NCBI GenBank assembly: GCA_965248635.1 | Contig: OZ252114.1 | Coordinates: 2,356,001 to 2,420,000 of the forward strand | Origin: CBDAPI01 sp965248635 | GTDB lineage: Bacteria > Acidobacteriota > UBA6911 > RPQK01 > CBDAPI01 | DNA: 64,000 nucleotides | Direction of reading: 5' to 3' | Shown here: positions 52,297 through 60,827 of the stretch, in pieces | Layout of the letters: each line of letters starts with the position of its first letter | How positions within the stretch are numbered: the first letter of the stretch is position 1 | The notes under the pieces: model-generated | Databases searched by the model: none | The model's input: only the letters and a program-made list of their open reading frames with translations | Told to the model about the DNA's origin: nothing | Made by a program: the position numbers and the translations under genes

Positions 52297-53691
52297 ATGG
52301 ACATCCTTCTCAGTCACGGGTATTTCCTCAAGGAGGACCCGGTGGAGCAGGAGGTCATGAAGCCGTATCCTCCCCTGGGTCTCCTCTATCTCAGTTCCTA
52401 TCTCAAGTGCAGCGGCTTTTCGGTGGAAGTGTTCGATTCCACGTTTTCTTCGCTGGCCGCATTTGAGGCCCGTGTGGAGAAGAAAAGACCCCCTGTGGTT
52501 GGCCTTTCAGCCAACCTGATGACCAGGGTGAGAGTCGTCGAGATGATCCGTCTCTGCCGTTCTCTGGGAAGCTGGGTCGTGGTGGTGGGACCCGAGCCTG
52601 CCAGCTACGCCCGCCAGTATCTGGCGCAGGGGGCGGATGTGATTGTGGAAGGAGAAGGAGAGGAGACGCTCGAGGAGTTGCTGCGGCATCGCAGCGAGGG
52701 CAGGCCGCAGAGCCTTGCCGAGATCGAGGGCATTTGTTTCAGAGATAAGGCCGGCGGGATCGTGCGGACTCCCTCGAGGTCTATGATCCGCGAACTGGAC
52801 AGGCTGCCTTTTCCCGACCGGGAAGCCATCGACCAGAAACGATACATGGATGTCTGGCGGCGCCATCATGGACGAGGTCCTGTTTCCATCATTACATCCA
52901 GGGGCTGCCCTTATACCTGCAGCTGGTGCAGTCACGGAGTGTACGGGTTCAGTTACCGCTCCAGGTCGGCGCAGAATGTGGCCGACGAAGTAGAACAGTT
53001 GATGCGTACCTGCCAGCCGGACATGCTGTGGTACGCGGACGATGTTTTCACGATGAACCGAAAGTGGTTGTTTTCCTTCTCCAACGAGTTGCAGAAGAGA
53101 AACTTGCGGATTCCTTTCGAGACCATTTCCCGCGAAGACCGGCTGGACGCCGAGGTGATCCGGGAACTCGCCGCCATGGGGTGCTTCCGCCTCTGGATTG
53201 GGGCGGAGAGCGGTTCACAGCCGATCCTGGATGCCATGCAGCGCCGCACCAGCGCCAGTCGTGTCGTCGAGATGGTCAGGCTTCTTCAAGACAATGGCAT
53301 TGAGGCCGGACTTTTCATCATGCTGGGCTATGCGGGAGAGCAAAGAGAGGATGTCGAGGCCACACTCACTTTCTTGAAGAGTGCTTCCCCGGACCGGTTT
53401 CTGACCACGGTTGCTTATCCCATCAAAGGGACAGCTTATTTTGACGAACTCGGGGATCGAATCGTGAGGAATGGTGGCTGGGAGACAGGCACGGATCGGG
53501 ATCTCGGTGTTCAGGGACGCTACCCGGATCGTTTCTACCATCATGCCGGCCGCTGGATTCATCATCAGATGAAACTGCATCGGGAATTGCAGAACGACCG
53601 GCCCAGCCCCCTGAAGGTGATCCGGGCCTTCGCCGGCGCCAGAATCGGGCGTCTGGGCATGCTGGCTCCCTGGAGCCAGCGTCGAGACTGA
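52297..53691 (+). CDS. B12-binding domain radical SAM protein
   Basis: A 464-residue class B-type radical SAM protein. The N-terminal about 130 residues form a cobalamin-binding Rossmann domain (PPLGLLYLSSYLKCSGFSVE, PPVVGLSANLM, GADVIVEGEGEETLEEL); the radical SAM core has SRGCPYTCSWCSHGVYG (CxxxCxxC). Family members methylate or rearrange unactivated carbons, often in lipids or glycans. It is the first gene of a surface polysaccharide region. The next ORF begins at once after its stop. Confidence 0.9.
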   Translation: MDILLSHGYFLKEDPVEQEVMKPYPPLGLLYLSSYLKCSGFSVEVFDSTFSSLAAFEARVEKKRPPVVGLSANLMTRVRVVEMIRLCRSLGSWVVVVGPEPASYARQYLAQGADVIVEGEGEETLEELLRHRSEGRPQSLAEIEGICFRDKAGGIVRTPSRSMIRELDRLPFPDREAIDQKRYMDVWRRHHGRGPVSIITSRGCPYTCSWCSHGVYGFSYRSRSAQNVADEVEQLMRTCQPDMLWYADDVFTMNRKWLFSFSNELQKRNLRIPFETISREDRLDAEVIRELAAMGCFRLWIGAESGSQPILDAMQRRTSASRVVEMVRLLQDNGIEAGLFIMLGYAGEQREDVEATLTFLKSASPDRFLTTVAYPIKGTAYFDELGDRIVRNGGWETGTDRDLGVQGRYPDRFYHHAGRWIHHQMKLHRELQNDRPSPLKVIRAFAGARIGRLGMLAPWSQRRD

Positions 53692-54105
53692 ATGCGGAAT
53701 ACCCGCCCGGGGAAATTTGTGAGCGAGAATCGGCTCCGGCCGAGACGCATTGACGCGGGACGGCTCATGAGGGAAATCGGCATAGGACATTCTCACTCCA
53801 ACTCCACAGCTGTGGACCAGACTCTCCAAGATCTGATCCTTGAAGCCGAGCAATCCAACCAGCAACTCCTGACCATCGTGGCACGTCTGCAATCCCATCG
53901 AAAGGCCCGGCTTCCGCGGGCAACACGGCTCCGTTTTCTCAAACAAATGATGCTTCGCGTCATCATGGTCTACAGCCGCTTCCAGGACCTGTACAACAGT
54001 TCGAATATCGCCGCCATTCAGGCGCTGAGTGAGCGACTGGATCTTCTTCAGAGGCAAATCGAGGTGCTGGCAGAAAGGCTGTCCCAAGAGGCGGACTCCA
54101 AGTAG
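53692..54105 (+). CDS. hypothetical coiled-coil protein
   Basis: A 137-residue protein whose last about 90 residues form long amphipathic helices (TLQDLILEAEQSNQQLLTIV, SERLDLLQRQIEVLAERLSQ). No enzyme motif is seen. The ATG is the codon directly after the upstream TGA; a GTG at 53719 is another possible start. It ends 11 bp before the tandem glycosyltransferase. Small coiled-coil proteins beside glycan genes may serve as scaffolds or length regulators; that is only a guess. Confidence 0.6.
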   Translation: MRNTRPGKFVSENRLRPRRIDAGRLMREIGIGHSHSNSTAVDQTLQDLILEAEQSNQQLLTIVARLQSHRKARLPRATRLRFLKQMMLRVIMVYSRFQDLYNSSNIAAIQALSERLDLLQRQIEVLAERLSQEADSK

Positions 54106-54115
54106 TGAGCCAGTG

Positions 54116-56350
54116 ATGTCTCTGGACGTTGCCTTTGTCACTGCCCGCTTCGGATCCGATATCTTTGCCGGTTCGGAAATCGCTGTTCTGCGGGTATCTC
54201 AGGCCCTGCCCGATGCCAGGACCACTGTCTACTCTACAACTCTGAGAGACTTCGACGACCAGTCCCCACGGTACCCGGAAGGGGAAGAGCAAATCGGAGA
54301 TCTGGCGGTTCGCCGATACTCTCCCGATGCCATCGACAACGTCCTCTTCACCCGCCTCACGGAAAAGATGCAGCATGAGCGCCTGAGCCCCGCCGAGGAG
54401 GAGCAATGGATGCACAATTGCTTCAACAGCACCAGCCTTCTCGAGGCCTTGGCCAGGAGCAGTCACGACGCCTATTTCTTTACGCCCTACCTGAGAGCAA
54501 CTACCTACTACGGAGCGCGGCTGTTTCCGCACCTGAGCCTCTTGCTGCCGGGACTGCATGATGAGCCGCCGGCTCACTTTCAGCTCTTCAAAGACTGGTT
54601 TCCCAGACTGGGAGGTGTGGCTTTCAATTCAGCTGCCGAGCAGCGCTTTGCCAATCACATCTACGACCTGGCGGGAGTACCCCAGAGAGTTCTGGGGCTG
54701 CCGGTCCCGGCGCGGTCCTCACAGGACGGGGAAGACCCGGCACAGCTGGCCCTTCCCAAACGTCCCTTCCTGCTTTACGTTGGTCGCCTGGAACCGGGAA
54801 AGGGAGTCCTGCAACTGTTGGACTGGATGGAAGCTACGCCCGAAGTTGATCTGGTGGTCGTGGGCGAGGGAGAGGTGGCCCTCCCGGGCACGGCGCTTCA
54901 TCTCCGGGCCCTGACCGAGCCGGAGCTGGACTACTGTTATGGGAAAGCTCTTGCGACCTGTCAGCTTTCCGTGATGGAGAGTTTTTCGCTGGTTCTGTTC
55001 GAGTCCTGGCAGCAGCAGACCCCGGTGATTGTCAGCTCCCTGTCGAAAGTGACCAAAGAGTTCTGTCTACGTGCCGACGGCGGACTTTCGGCAGGCACCC
55101 CGGGCGAGTTTCGCAAGGCCGTCGAATTCCTGAGGACCCATCCGACGGAGAGAGCAATTCTGGGCAGGCAGGGTCAGGAGTTCACCCGACGACGCTTCGC
55201 TCCATCGGTCATGGGACCCCGCTTTCAAGCCTTCTTTGAGTTTCTGGGGAGCGCCAAGGCCCTGAGAGAGACGAGTGTCTACCTTTATGCCCCCAATTTT
55301 CTGCAGGGGGATGCCGTGGGTAACTACCTGGCTCAGATCGCCCGCATTCTGGACGATCATGGAATCCAGTTTTCGATTCATGTGGAGGGCCCGGTAGAGA
55401 ATGTGGAGTATGCCAGTCGGATCACTGCCCGGCTGCCCGACCCCGATGCCGAAGGGGTCCACTGGTTTCAGTACCCGGGGTACTATCCGTTCTTGAAGCA
55501 GATCGAAAGCTGTCGTGGCCGCCGGATCTTTGATTTCCACGGAGTGACGCCCGCTGCATTGTGGGCGGATAATGATCTCGATGCCAGCCACCGTCACGTC
55601 TCGCTGGCCGCACGAGCCGACCGGATCCTGGTGCACAGCGACTTCATGGGTGGCGAGATCCGTGCCAGGCAGGATTTCCCAAAGGAGCGTGTTCAAACCC
55701 TTCACCTGGGTGTCGACACGGACCAATTCCGACCCGGACCTCGGGACAAAACACTTCTGAAGATGCTGGGCCTGGAGGGTCGGATCGTTTTGCTCTACGT
55801 GGGCCGGCTCGCCACCAGCAAGAGAATTGATCTCCTGATCAGAGCCCTGGCCCGGCTGCCCTGGGAATATTCTCTGGTGGTGGCGGGAGACAATGAGCGT
55901 CCTGAGTATGCCGAGGTCATGGAGGCCTGCCTCACCCTGGCGGCCGAGTTGCAGGTCGAAGCAAGAGTAACTCTTGCCGGCAGGGTCTCAGACAGGCGAC
56001 TCTCCGCTCTCTACCGAAGTGCCGACGTATTCGTGTCGGCGAGCTTGCATGAGGGCTTCGGAATGCCCTTTCTGGAGGCCATGGCGTCCGGCCTGCCCTG
56101 CCTGGGTGCCGGCATTGCCGCAATCCCGGAGGTCCTGGCCGGTGCCGGACTTCTCTTCGAGCCCGAGAACACCCAAGACCTGGCCCGGCAGGTTATTTCG
56201 CTGTGCGGTGATGTCACGCTGTACCGCAGCCTTGTCCGAAAGGGGCTGGACAGAGCCCGAGAGCTGTCCAGGGAGGGGTTTGAGGAGCGCCTGTGCGAGA
56301 TGCTGACCGAAGTGGCGGGCTATGGCTCACCGGCCAGAAGAGATCGGTAG
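54116..56350 (+). CDS. tandem two-domain glycosyltransferase (GT4-GT4)
   Basis: Two GT-B glycosyltransferases are fused in 744 residues. The first (about 1-380) has LLYVGRLEPGKGVLQLLDW and MESFSLVLFESWQQQTPVIV; the second (about 400-740) has LLYVGRLATSKRIDLLIRAL and LHEGFGMPFLEAMASGLPCL. Both carry the donor-side EX7E-like glutamates, so it may add two sugars in sequence. Start ATG 54116 (SLDVAFVTARFGSDIFAGSE) is chosen because the longer frame overlaps the previous gene. Its 3' end overlaps the convergent glycosyltransferase gene by 31 bp. Confidence 0.88.
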   Translation: MSLDVAFVTARFGSDIFAGSEIAVLRVSQALPDARTTVYSTTLRDFDDQSPRYPEGEEQIGDLAVRRYSPDAIDNVLFTRLTEKMQHERLSPAEEEQWMHNCFNSTSLLEALARSSHDAYFFTPYLRATTYYGARLFPHLSLLLPGLHDEPPAHFQLFKDWFPRLGGVAFNSAAEQRFANHIYDLAGVPQRVLGLPVPARSSQDGEDPAQLALPKRPFLLYVGRLEPGKGVLQLLDWMEATPEVDLVVVGEGEVALPGTALHLRALTEPELDYCYGKALATCQLSVMESFSLVLFESWQQQTPVIVSSLSKVTKEFCLRADGGLSAGTPGEFRKAVEFLRTHPTERAILGRQGQEFTRRRFAPSVMGPRFQAFFEFLGSAKALRETSVYLYAPNFLQGDAVGNYLAQIARILDDHGIQFSIHVEGPVENVEYASRITARLPDPDAEGVHWFQYPGYYPFLKQIESCRGRRIFDFHGVTPAALWADNDLDASHRHVSLAARADRILVHSDFMGGEIRARQDFPKERVQTLHLGVDTDQFRPGPRDKTLLKMLGLEGRIVLLYVGRLATSKRIDLLIRALARLPWEYSLVVAGDNERPEYAEVMEACLTLAAELQVEARVTLAGRVSDRRLSALYRSADVFVSASLHEGFGMPFLEAMASGLPCLGAGIAAIPEVLAGAGLLFEPENTQDLARQVISLCGDVTLYRSLVRKGLDRARELSREGFEERLCEMLTEVAGYGSPARRDR

Positions 56351-57609
56351 ACTTCAACCGTGCTTCGCACCGTGGTGTCCCAGGAGAACTCAGCCGCCCT
56401 TTTCACCGCCCTGCAACTCATCTCGGAGCGCAGCTCGGGATTCTGGATCAGAGCAGCAAAACACCGGCTGATCTGATCCACATCGTTGGGATCGGCTGCC
56501 AGACCCGCTTCTCCGACCACCTCGGGCAAAGCGCCCCGGTTGCCGTAAACCACTGGGACTCCACAGGTCATCGCTTCCAGGGCGGGTAGACCGAAGCCCT
56601 CGTAGTGAGAAACGAAAGAGAAGGCGAGCGCCCCGGAGTAGAGGGCGGCCAAATCTTCGTCGGGGACAAAGTCCCTGAAAATAACTCTCTCTCGACTCCT
56701 TTCCATCTCCGACAGGAACTGATCGTATTTCCATCCCAATCCCCCGGCAATGACAAACTGAAGAGGCGAGTCCGGCAGTTCCCGAAGCAGCTGGGAGAAA
56801 GCTTTCAAAGTGTTGCTCAGGTTCTTTCTGGGTTCCAGGGTAGAAAGAGTCAGCAGGTAAGGAGCTCCTTCGGCAATCCCGTACTCTTCTCGCAGTTGGT
56901 TGATGCGAATCTGATCCGAAACCGGATAAAAGATCGAAGTGTCGCTTCCCTCGTAGATCGTCGTAATCCGCTCTGGTTCAACGCCGTAGAGTTTCATCAA
57001 GTCGGAACGGGCAGACTGGGAAACGGCGATGAAAGCGGCTCTCTGATTCAATGAGAACTGCAGACCCTGTTCCGCGGCATCGACGTTTTGCCGGGTATGG
57101 AACTCAGGAAAGAGTCTGTGGGTGCAGTCGTGGACGGTCATCAGATGGCAGGCCGATTCCAGATGCTGGATCAGCTTGAAGCTGCTGGGGAGTGTGAGAT
57201 GAATCAGATCATATCTCTTCGGATCCTGTGGCGTTCTAACGGGCGCTCCGATATGAGCCCGCTCCAGATTGCGGGTGAGGTTCAGCCTCTTGTCGATCTT
57301 CTTGAGAGGTTCGCTGAGGAGGGGGGTCTTGGAGCTGATTGCGTCTGCAAGACGCTGCCGGAATCTGACGGCTTCATCGACCGCAGCCCGTTTCCGTCGG
57401 TAGGATCGGGCCAGGACGTCCAGGGTCTCCACAACATCCGCCAGGGCCATGGTCTTTCCCCCGATCAAGGCTTCGATCTCGAATTCGAATGGCTGCTCTT
57501 TGTGCAGTCTGACCAATCCCTTGCACAGCTCCAGGCTGTAGCGGAAACAGCCGTCCCTCTTCCCTTCAACCAGTTTGAAGCCTTCGATCAGAACCTGTTT
57601 TCTTCCCAT
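56320..57609 (-). CDS. glycosyltransferase, GT4 family
   Basis: A 429-residue GT4 enzyme with an N-terminal acceptor domain (VLIEGFKLVEGKRDGCFRYS) and the donor domain motifs LLTLSTLEPRKNLSNTLKAF and HYEGFGLPALEAMTCGVPVV. An extra stretch of about 100 residues near the N terminus is helical and basic. The start ATG 57609 is taken from the family's usual beginning; the frame further upstream to 57831 covers the sulfotransferase gene. It is the last gene of the lpxD-ABC-sulfotransferase operon, 10 bp from the sulfotransferase. Confidence 0.88.
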   Translation of the reverse strand: MGRKQVLIEGFKLVEGKRDGCFRYSLELCKGLVRLHKEQPFEFEIEALIGGKTMALADVVETLDVLARSYRRKRAAVDEAVRFRQRLADAISSKTPLLSEPLKKIDKRLNLTRNLERAHIGAPVRTPQDPKRYDLIHLTLPSSFKLIQHLESACHLMTVHDCTHRLFPEFHTRQNVDAAEQGLQFSLNQRAAFIAVSQSARSDLMKLYGVEPERITTIYEGSDTSIFYPVSDQIRINQLREEYGIAEGAPYLLTLSTLEPRKNLSNTLKAFSQLLRELPDSPLQFVIAGGLGWKYDQFLSEMERSRERVIFRDFVPDEDLAALYSGALAFSFVSHYEGFGLPALEAMTCGVPVVYGNRGALPEVVGEAGLAADPNDVDQISRCFAALIQNPELRSEMSCRAVKRAAEFSWDTTVRSTVEVYRSLLAGEP

Positions 57610-57619
57610 GTAAACTGCT

Positions 57620-58345
57620 TCATTCTGTGGAAGTGAACAATCGGTGATACCATCTCCTGCGCGGCCGGCGACGCTCCCATCGACCCTCGGTATAACCCAG
57701 CTTTTCCATCGTCTCACCATGCAGATCCCAGAAGAGCTGCTGCATGAGCTCGGGCATCTCGTCTTTCCAGACTCCAACTTTGCCGCGTCGGAAAAACTTC
57801 TTTCGCCAGTCTGCGTCGGACTGCCTCCCATAGCGCATGGGCTTGGTTTTCAGATCGTCGAAAGTCGGAAGTCTTTCTGCTTTCGGCTCGGGCAGATCGA
57901 AAAGGCTGCTCAGCTTTTGCACATTTTCAATGGGGTTTTGAATCAGTTCCTCGAAGCGTATCACGATCGTGGAACGCTCCAGCCAGTCCTCAACATTTCG
58001 GCTCCAACCCCCGAAAAAGCTGCCCTGCTGGGCGCGAATTGCCTCCTCCATGTTCTGGAGATAGTTGGAACCCGGAGCCACAATGTCACTGCGGTGATGG
58101 GAGATTGAGACGATCGCGTCACGACCGTCCCGCACGATATAAACTGCAGGAATGTCAAGATCGCTCGGGTGCAGGTCTTTGGGTTGGAGATGTGTCTTAA
58201 CGACCGCATAATCCAAGTCTTTTTCCCAGCCTTCCTCTCTCATTTCCGGGGGGCCGAGATGCCCGGAAGGAATGCCGTAGACCCGATCCAGCACGATCCG
58301 GAAAAAGGTGTTCCCGGATCTGGGGAATGAGGCAAGCCAGATCAT
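57620..58345 (-). CDS. sulfotransferase
   Basis: A 241-residue PAPS-dependent sulfotransferase. The 5'-phosphosulfate loop is LASFPRSGNTFFR at the very N terminus, and the 3'-phosphate motif is YIVRDGRDAIVSISHH. It would transfer sulfate to a hydroxyl, plausibly of the glycan made by this locus (inference). ATG 58345 starts directly before the P-loop-like motif, as is usual in this family. It lies 34 bp after a second, unrelated-looking sulfotransferase gene. Confidence 0.87.
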   Translation of the reverse strand: MIWLASFPRSGNTFFRIVLDRVYGIPSGHLGPPEMREEGWEKDLDYAVVKTHLQPKDLHPSDLDIPAVYIVRDGRDAIVSISHHRSDIVAPGSNYLQNMEEAIRAQQGSFFGGWSRNVEDWLERSTIVIRFEELIQNPIENVQKLSSLFDLPEPKAERLPTFDDLKTKPMRYGRQSDADWRKKFFRRGKVGVWKDEMPELMQQLFWDLHGETMEKLGYTEGRWERRRPRRRWYHRLFTSTE

Positions 58346-58379
58346 TTCGAACCCCGCTTCGAGAAAACTTTCAGCATCT

Positions 58380-59024
58380 TCAACCGACTCTCGAAAGCCT
58401 TTCAGACCGAAGAGCAAGGGCCTCCTGGTACAGCGCCACATCGTGCTGATTCAGATCCCTGACCAGTACCAGCTGCCGCGGGGACGGGGGTGGAACCTTG
58501 CGCTTGAAATTCGTGTTCACGTTGACCCTTACCGCGTCAAATTCTCCCCAGCCAAGAGTTCTTCCGAGTTCCTGTATGTCAGCTCGGAAATACTCGGTCA
58601 GACCCACGAAAAATAAGTCTCTAAGGCTGATCCCACTCAGGAAACGGGCCACTTGATTCCTCTGCCCTCGCCGGCGCGCGAATTCTTCAAGAGTCGTCTC
58701 CTTCTGAACCTTGGAACCGGATCCCTCGAGTGCCTTTCTGAGTCGAAAACAATAGTTGGAGAACACTCTCTCAACCGGCTCTCGGAGCCAGGTGACCAGG
58801 CGGGCTCCGGTAGCGAGATGAAGCTGACGGACCTGTTCGTAGTGCAGGTGACCATGTAAGACGACGGCCTCGTCCAGCAGAGCGGCGCTGACCGGGAAAC
58901 TCGGACTTGGCAACTCATTCCGGTTGATTTTCTTGACGTTTCTTTGCTCGTAAATCTGAAAAAGGATCTCCCTGAAAGATGTTCCGCCTGTTTTCGGGAC
59001 GTGGATCGAAATCAGTTCCAGCAT
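58380..59024 (-). CDS. sulfotransferase (glycan type)
   Basis: A 214-residue protein with the glycan sulfotransferase motifs: 5'-phosphosulfate loop ISIHVPKTGGTSFREIL at the start and the 3'-phosphate site TWLREPVERVFSNY. Relatives include heparan sulfate 2-O-sulfotransferase. The C terminus is LYQEALALRSERLSRVG. The spacer directly upstream encodes a closely similar C-terminal tail (59027-59134), showing that a second copy once existed here. Confidence 0.86.
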   Translation of the reverse strand: MLELISIHVPKTGGTSFREILFQIYEQRNVKKINRNELPSPSFPVSAALLDEAVVLHGHLHYEQVRQLHLATGARLVTWLREPVERVFSNYCFRLRKALEGSGSKVQKETTLEEFARRRGQRNQVARFLSGISLRDLFFVGLTEYFRADIQELGRTLGWGEFDAVRVNVNTNFKRKVPPPSPRQLVLVRDLNQHDVALYQEALALRSERLSRVG

Positions 59025-59026
59025 GT

Positions 59027-59134
59027 CTATCCAGCCCTTGAGATTCTGCTCGAGCGAAGAGCCAGGGCCTTCTGATATAGATTCTCGTCCTTCTCATTCA
59101 AAGTGCGGATCCTATTCGAAAGCCATCTGAGCAC
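59027..59134 (-). pseudogene. vestige of a second glycan sulfotransferase (C-terminal tail only)
   Basis: A 35-codon open stretch ends LYQKALALRSSRISRAG followed by TAG, against LYQEALALRSERLSRVG at the end of the intact neighbour. The upstream part reads NRIRTLNEKDEN, matching RDLNQHDVA in position. It ends three bases before the neighbour's ATG. Only the tail survives, so this is the remnant of a duplicated gene whose body was deleted. Confidence 0.8.
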
Positions 59135-59145
59135 TGCCTAGCCCC

Positions 59146-59979
59146 TCAGTGAATCTCTTGGCTGACGCCGAGGCGGGAATGATAGAACTCAATTCCTTCC
59201 TGAACGTCGTCAGCGGAATAGATGATTCGCCCTTTTTCCATCACTTTCATGGTGTCGCACAAGCGGCTGATACGCTGCGCTGAATGGGAGGCAATGATCA
59301 CTGTCGCCGATTCCGCAATCCGTTCCAGTTCGCGGAAGCACTTCAGCTTGAACCGCTGGTCTCCCACCGCCAGGGCCTCGTCGATCAGAAAGATGTCCGG
59401 GTTGGTATGGACTGCGATCGAGAAACCGAGGCGTACGCGCATGCCGCTCGAATAGGTGGCAACCGGGCAATCGATGAAGTCTTCCAGTTCCGAGAAAGTG
59501 ATGATTCTGGGAATGTGATCTTGGATCATGCCTGGTCCCATCCCCAACAGCGTCGCATTGAGGAGAATGTTCTCCCGACCCGTCATGTATGGATGGAAGC
59601 CAGCGCCCAGGGAAATCAGGGATGCCAGCCTTCCTCGTACCCGGATTTCGCCGCGATCCGGAGGAAGAATACCGGAGATCATGCGCAACAGCGTCGTCTT
59701 ACCCGAGCCATTCTGACCCATGAGTCCCAGAATGCCCCCTCTGGTGAGATCGAAAGTGACGTCGTCAATCGCCCAGAATTCATGTTGCCGGATCCTGTCT
59801 GTGGGAGGAGTCAACCCGGCCATCACCCTGAGGATGTCACTGAGTCCGTACCCCATGGACCGCTTCAGGTTTCGACAAAACTTCTTGGACGCACCTCTCA
59901 GGGAAAGGACGAGATTTGGGGAAGGATCTTCCGATTACGCGCTCAGTGGCCGGCCGGGAGCGAGAACTGGCTCGTTCAT
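59146..59979 (-). pseudogene. surface-glycan ABC exporter ATPase with an in-frame TAA at codon 15
   Basis: The frame from ATG 59979, which shares a base with the permease stop (TGATG), runs 278 codons to 59146 but has TAA at 59935-59937. It reads MNEPVLAPGRPLSA, stop, SEDPSPNLVLSLRGASKKFC, then the known ATPase: Walker A GQNGSGKTT, signature YSSGMRVRL, Walker B IFLIDEALAVGD. The residues after the TAA (LVLSLRGASKKF) match the normal first strand of Wzt/TagH-type ATPases, so they are true coding sequence. The next ATG (59856) would lose that strand, and there is no start codon between. It is either a fresh nonsense mutation, a sequence error, or read-through. Confidence 0.85.
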
Positions 59980-60827
59980 CAGACCAGAATCCTCTCCACC
60001 AGCCTGGTCTCCGCTACGTAGAAGACCCGACAGGCATAAAGAAACAGAATCAGCGCCAGGAGCGAACTCAACAGGTAACCTCCGGTGTCGTAGAGCCGGC
60101 CGTAGAGAATGATGTCTCGGGCCGAGCAGACCAGATGGGTCAGGGGATTGTATCCGGAAATGGTGGTCAGCGTTGAACTCGGGTTCGAGGGGGAGTAGAT
60201 GATCGGCGACAGCCAGATCATCATGCCCAGGGTCAAGTCCAGGGCGCGCCTTACATCCACAGTGACGGCTCCAAACACTGAAGCGATCAGTCCGATCGCA
60301 GCCCCCGCCAGGAAAAGGGGCAGGAGAACGAGAGGCAAAAGGATCAGAGTCCAGCTGGGCGTAACACCGAAGACCATCATTGCCAGGAGGTTCAGGACCA
60401 GGAGAATCGAGAAATTGACCAACTGCAGCGCGTTCTGCTCAAAAAGATAGACTTCATGAGGAAAGTTGATCTGCATGAGCAGACTGCCGGCTGCGTGAAG
60501 CGTGCTGGCGGAGGCCGAATAAAAACCCATGAACAGGCCCCACATGGTGGTGCCTACCAGCACGTAGATCGGATAGGGTATTTCCAGTTCCCCGGCGTTG
60601 AGCAATCCAGCACGACGCAGCAACACCCAGGCGACGACGCCCACGACGGGGGAAAGGAACACCCAGGTGGGGCCCAGAAGTGACTTCTTGTAGCTCCCCA
60701 CGAAGTCGCGCCGAAACAGCTGGCCGATCAACTCGCGATTGCTCTGGAGAGCTCCCGCCATCCTCTTCCAGGTCTCGAAATAGCCCAACTGCGATCGCTG
60801 ATTCGGACGGTAGATAGTTTCAATCAA
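59979..60827 (-). CDS. ABC-2 type permease for surface polysaccharide export
   Basis: A 282-residue membrane protein of the Wzm/KpsM/TagG type with six hydrophobic segments. N-terminal signature-like RRDFVGSYKKSLLGPTWVFL precedes the first segment, and a LSPIIYSPS motif is found near residue 210. It would move an undecaprenyl-linked or lipid-linked glycan across the inner membrane with the ATPase encoded next. The start TTG 60827 overlaps the lpxD stop by about 8 bases; the longer open frame runs antiparallel to nothing real and covers lpxD. Its stop and the ATPase start overlap as TGATG. Confidence 0.87.
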   Translation of the reverse strand: MIETIYRPNQRSQLGYFETWKRMAGALQSNRELIGQLFRRDFVGSYKKSLLGPTWVFLSPVVGVVAWVLLRRAGLLNAGELEIPYPIYVLVGTTMWGLFMGFYSASASTLHAAGSLLMQINFPHEVYLFEQNALQLVNFSILLVLNLLAMMVFGVTPSWTLILLPLVLLPLFLAGAAIGLIASVFGAVTVDVRRALDLTLGMMIWLSPIIYSPSNPSSTLTTISGYNPLTHLVCSARDIILYGRLYDTGGYLLSSLLALILFLYACRVFYVAETRLVERILV

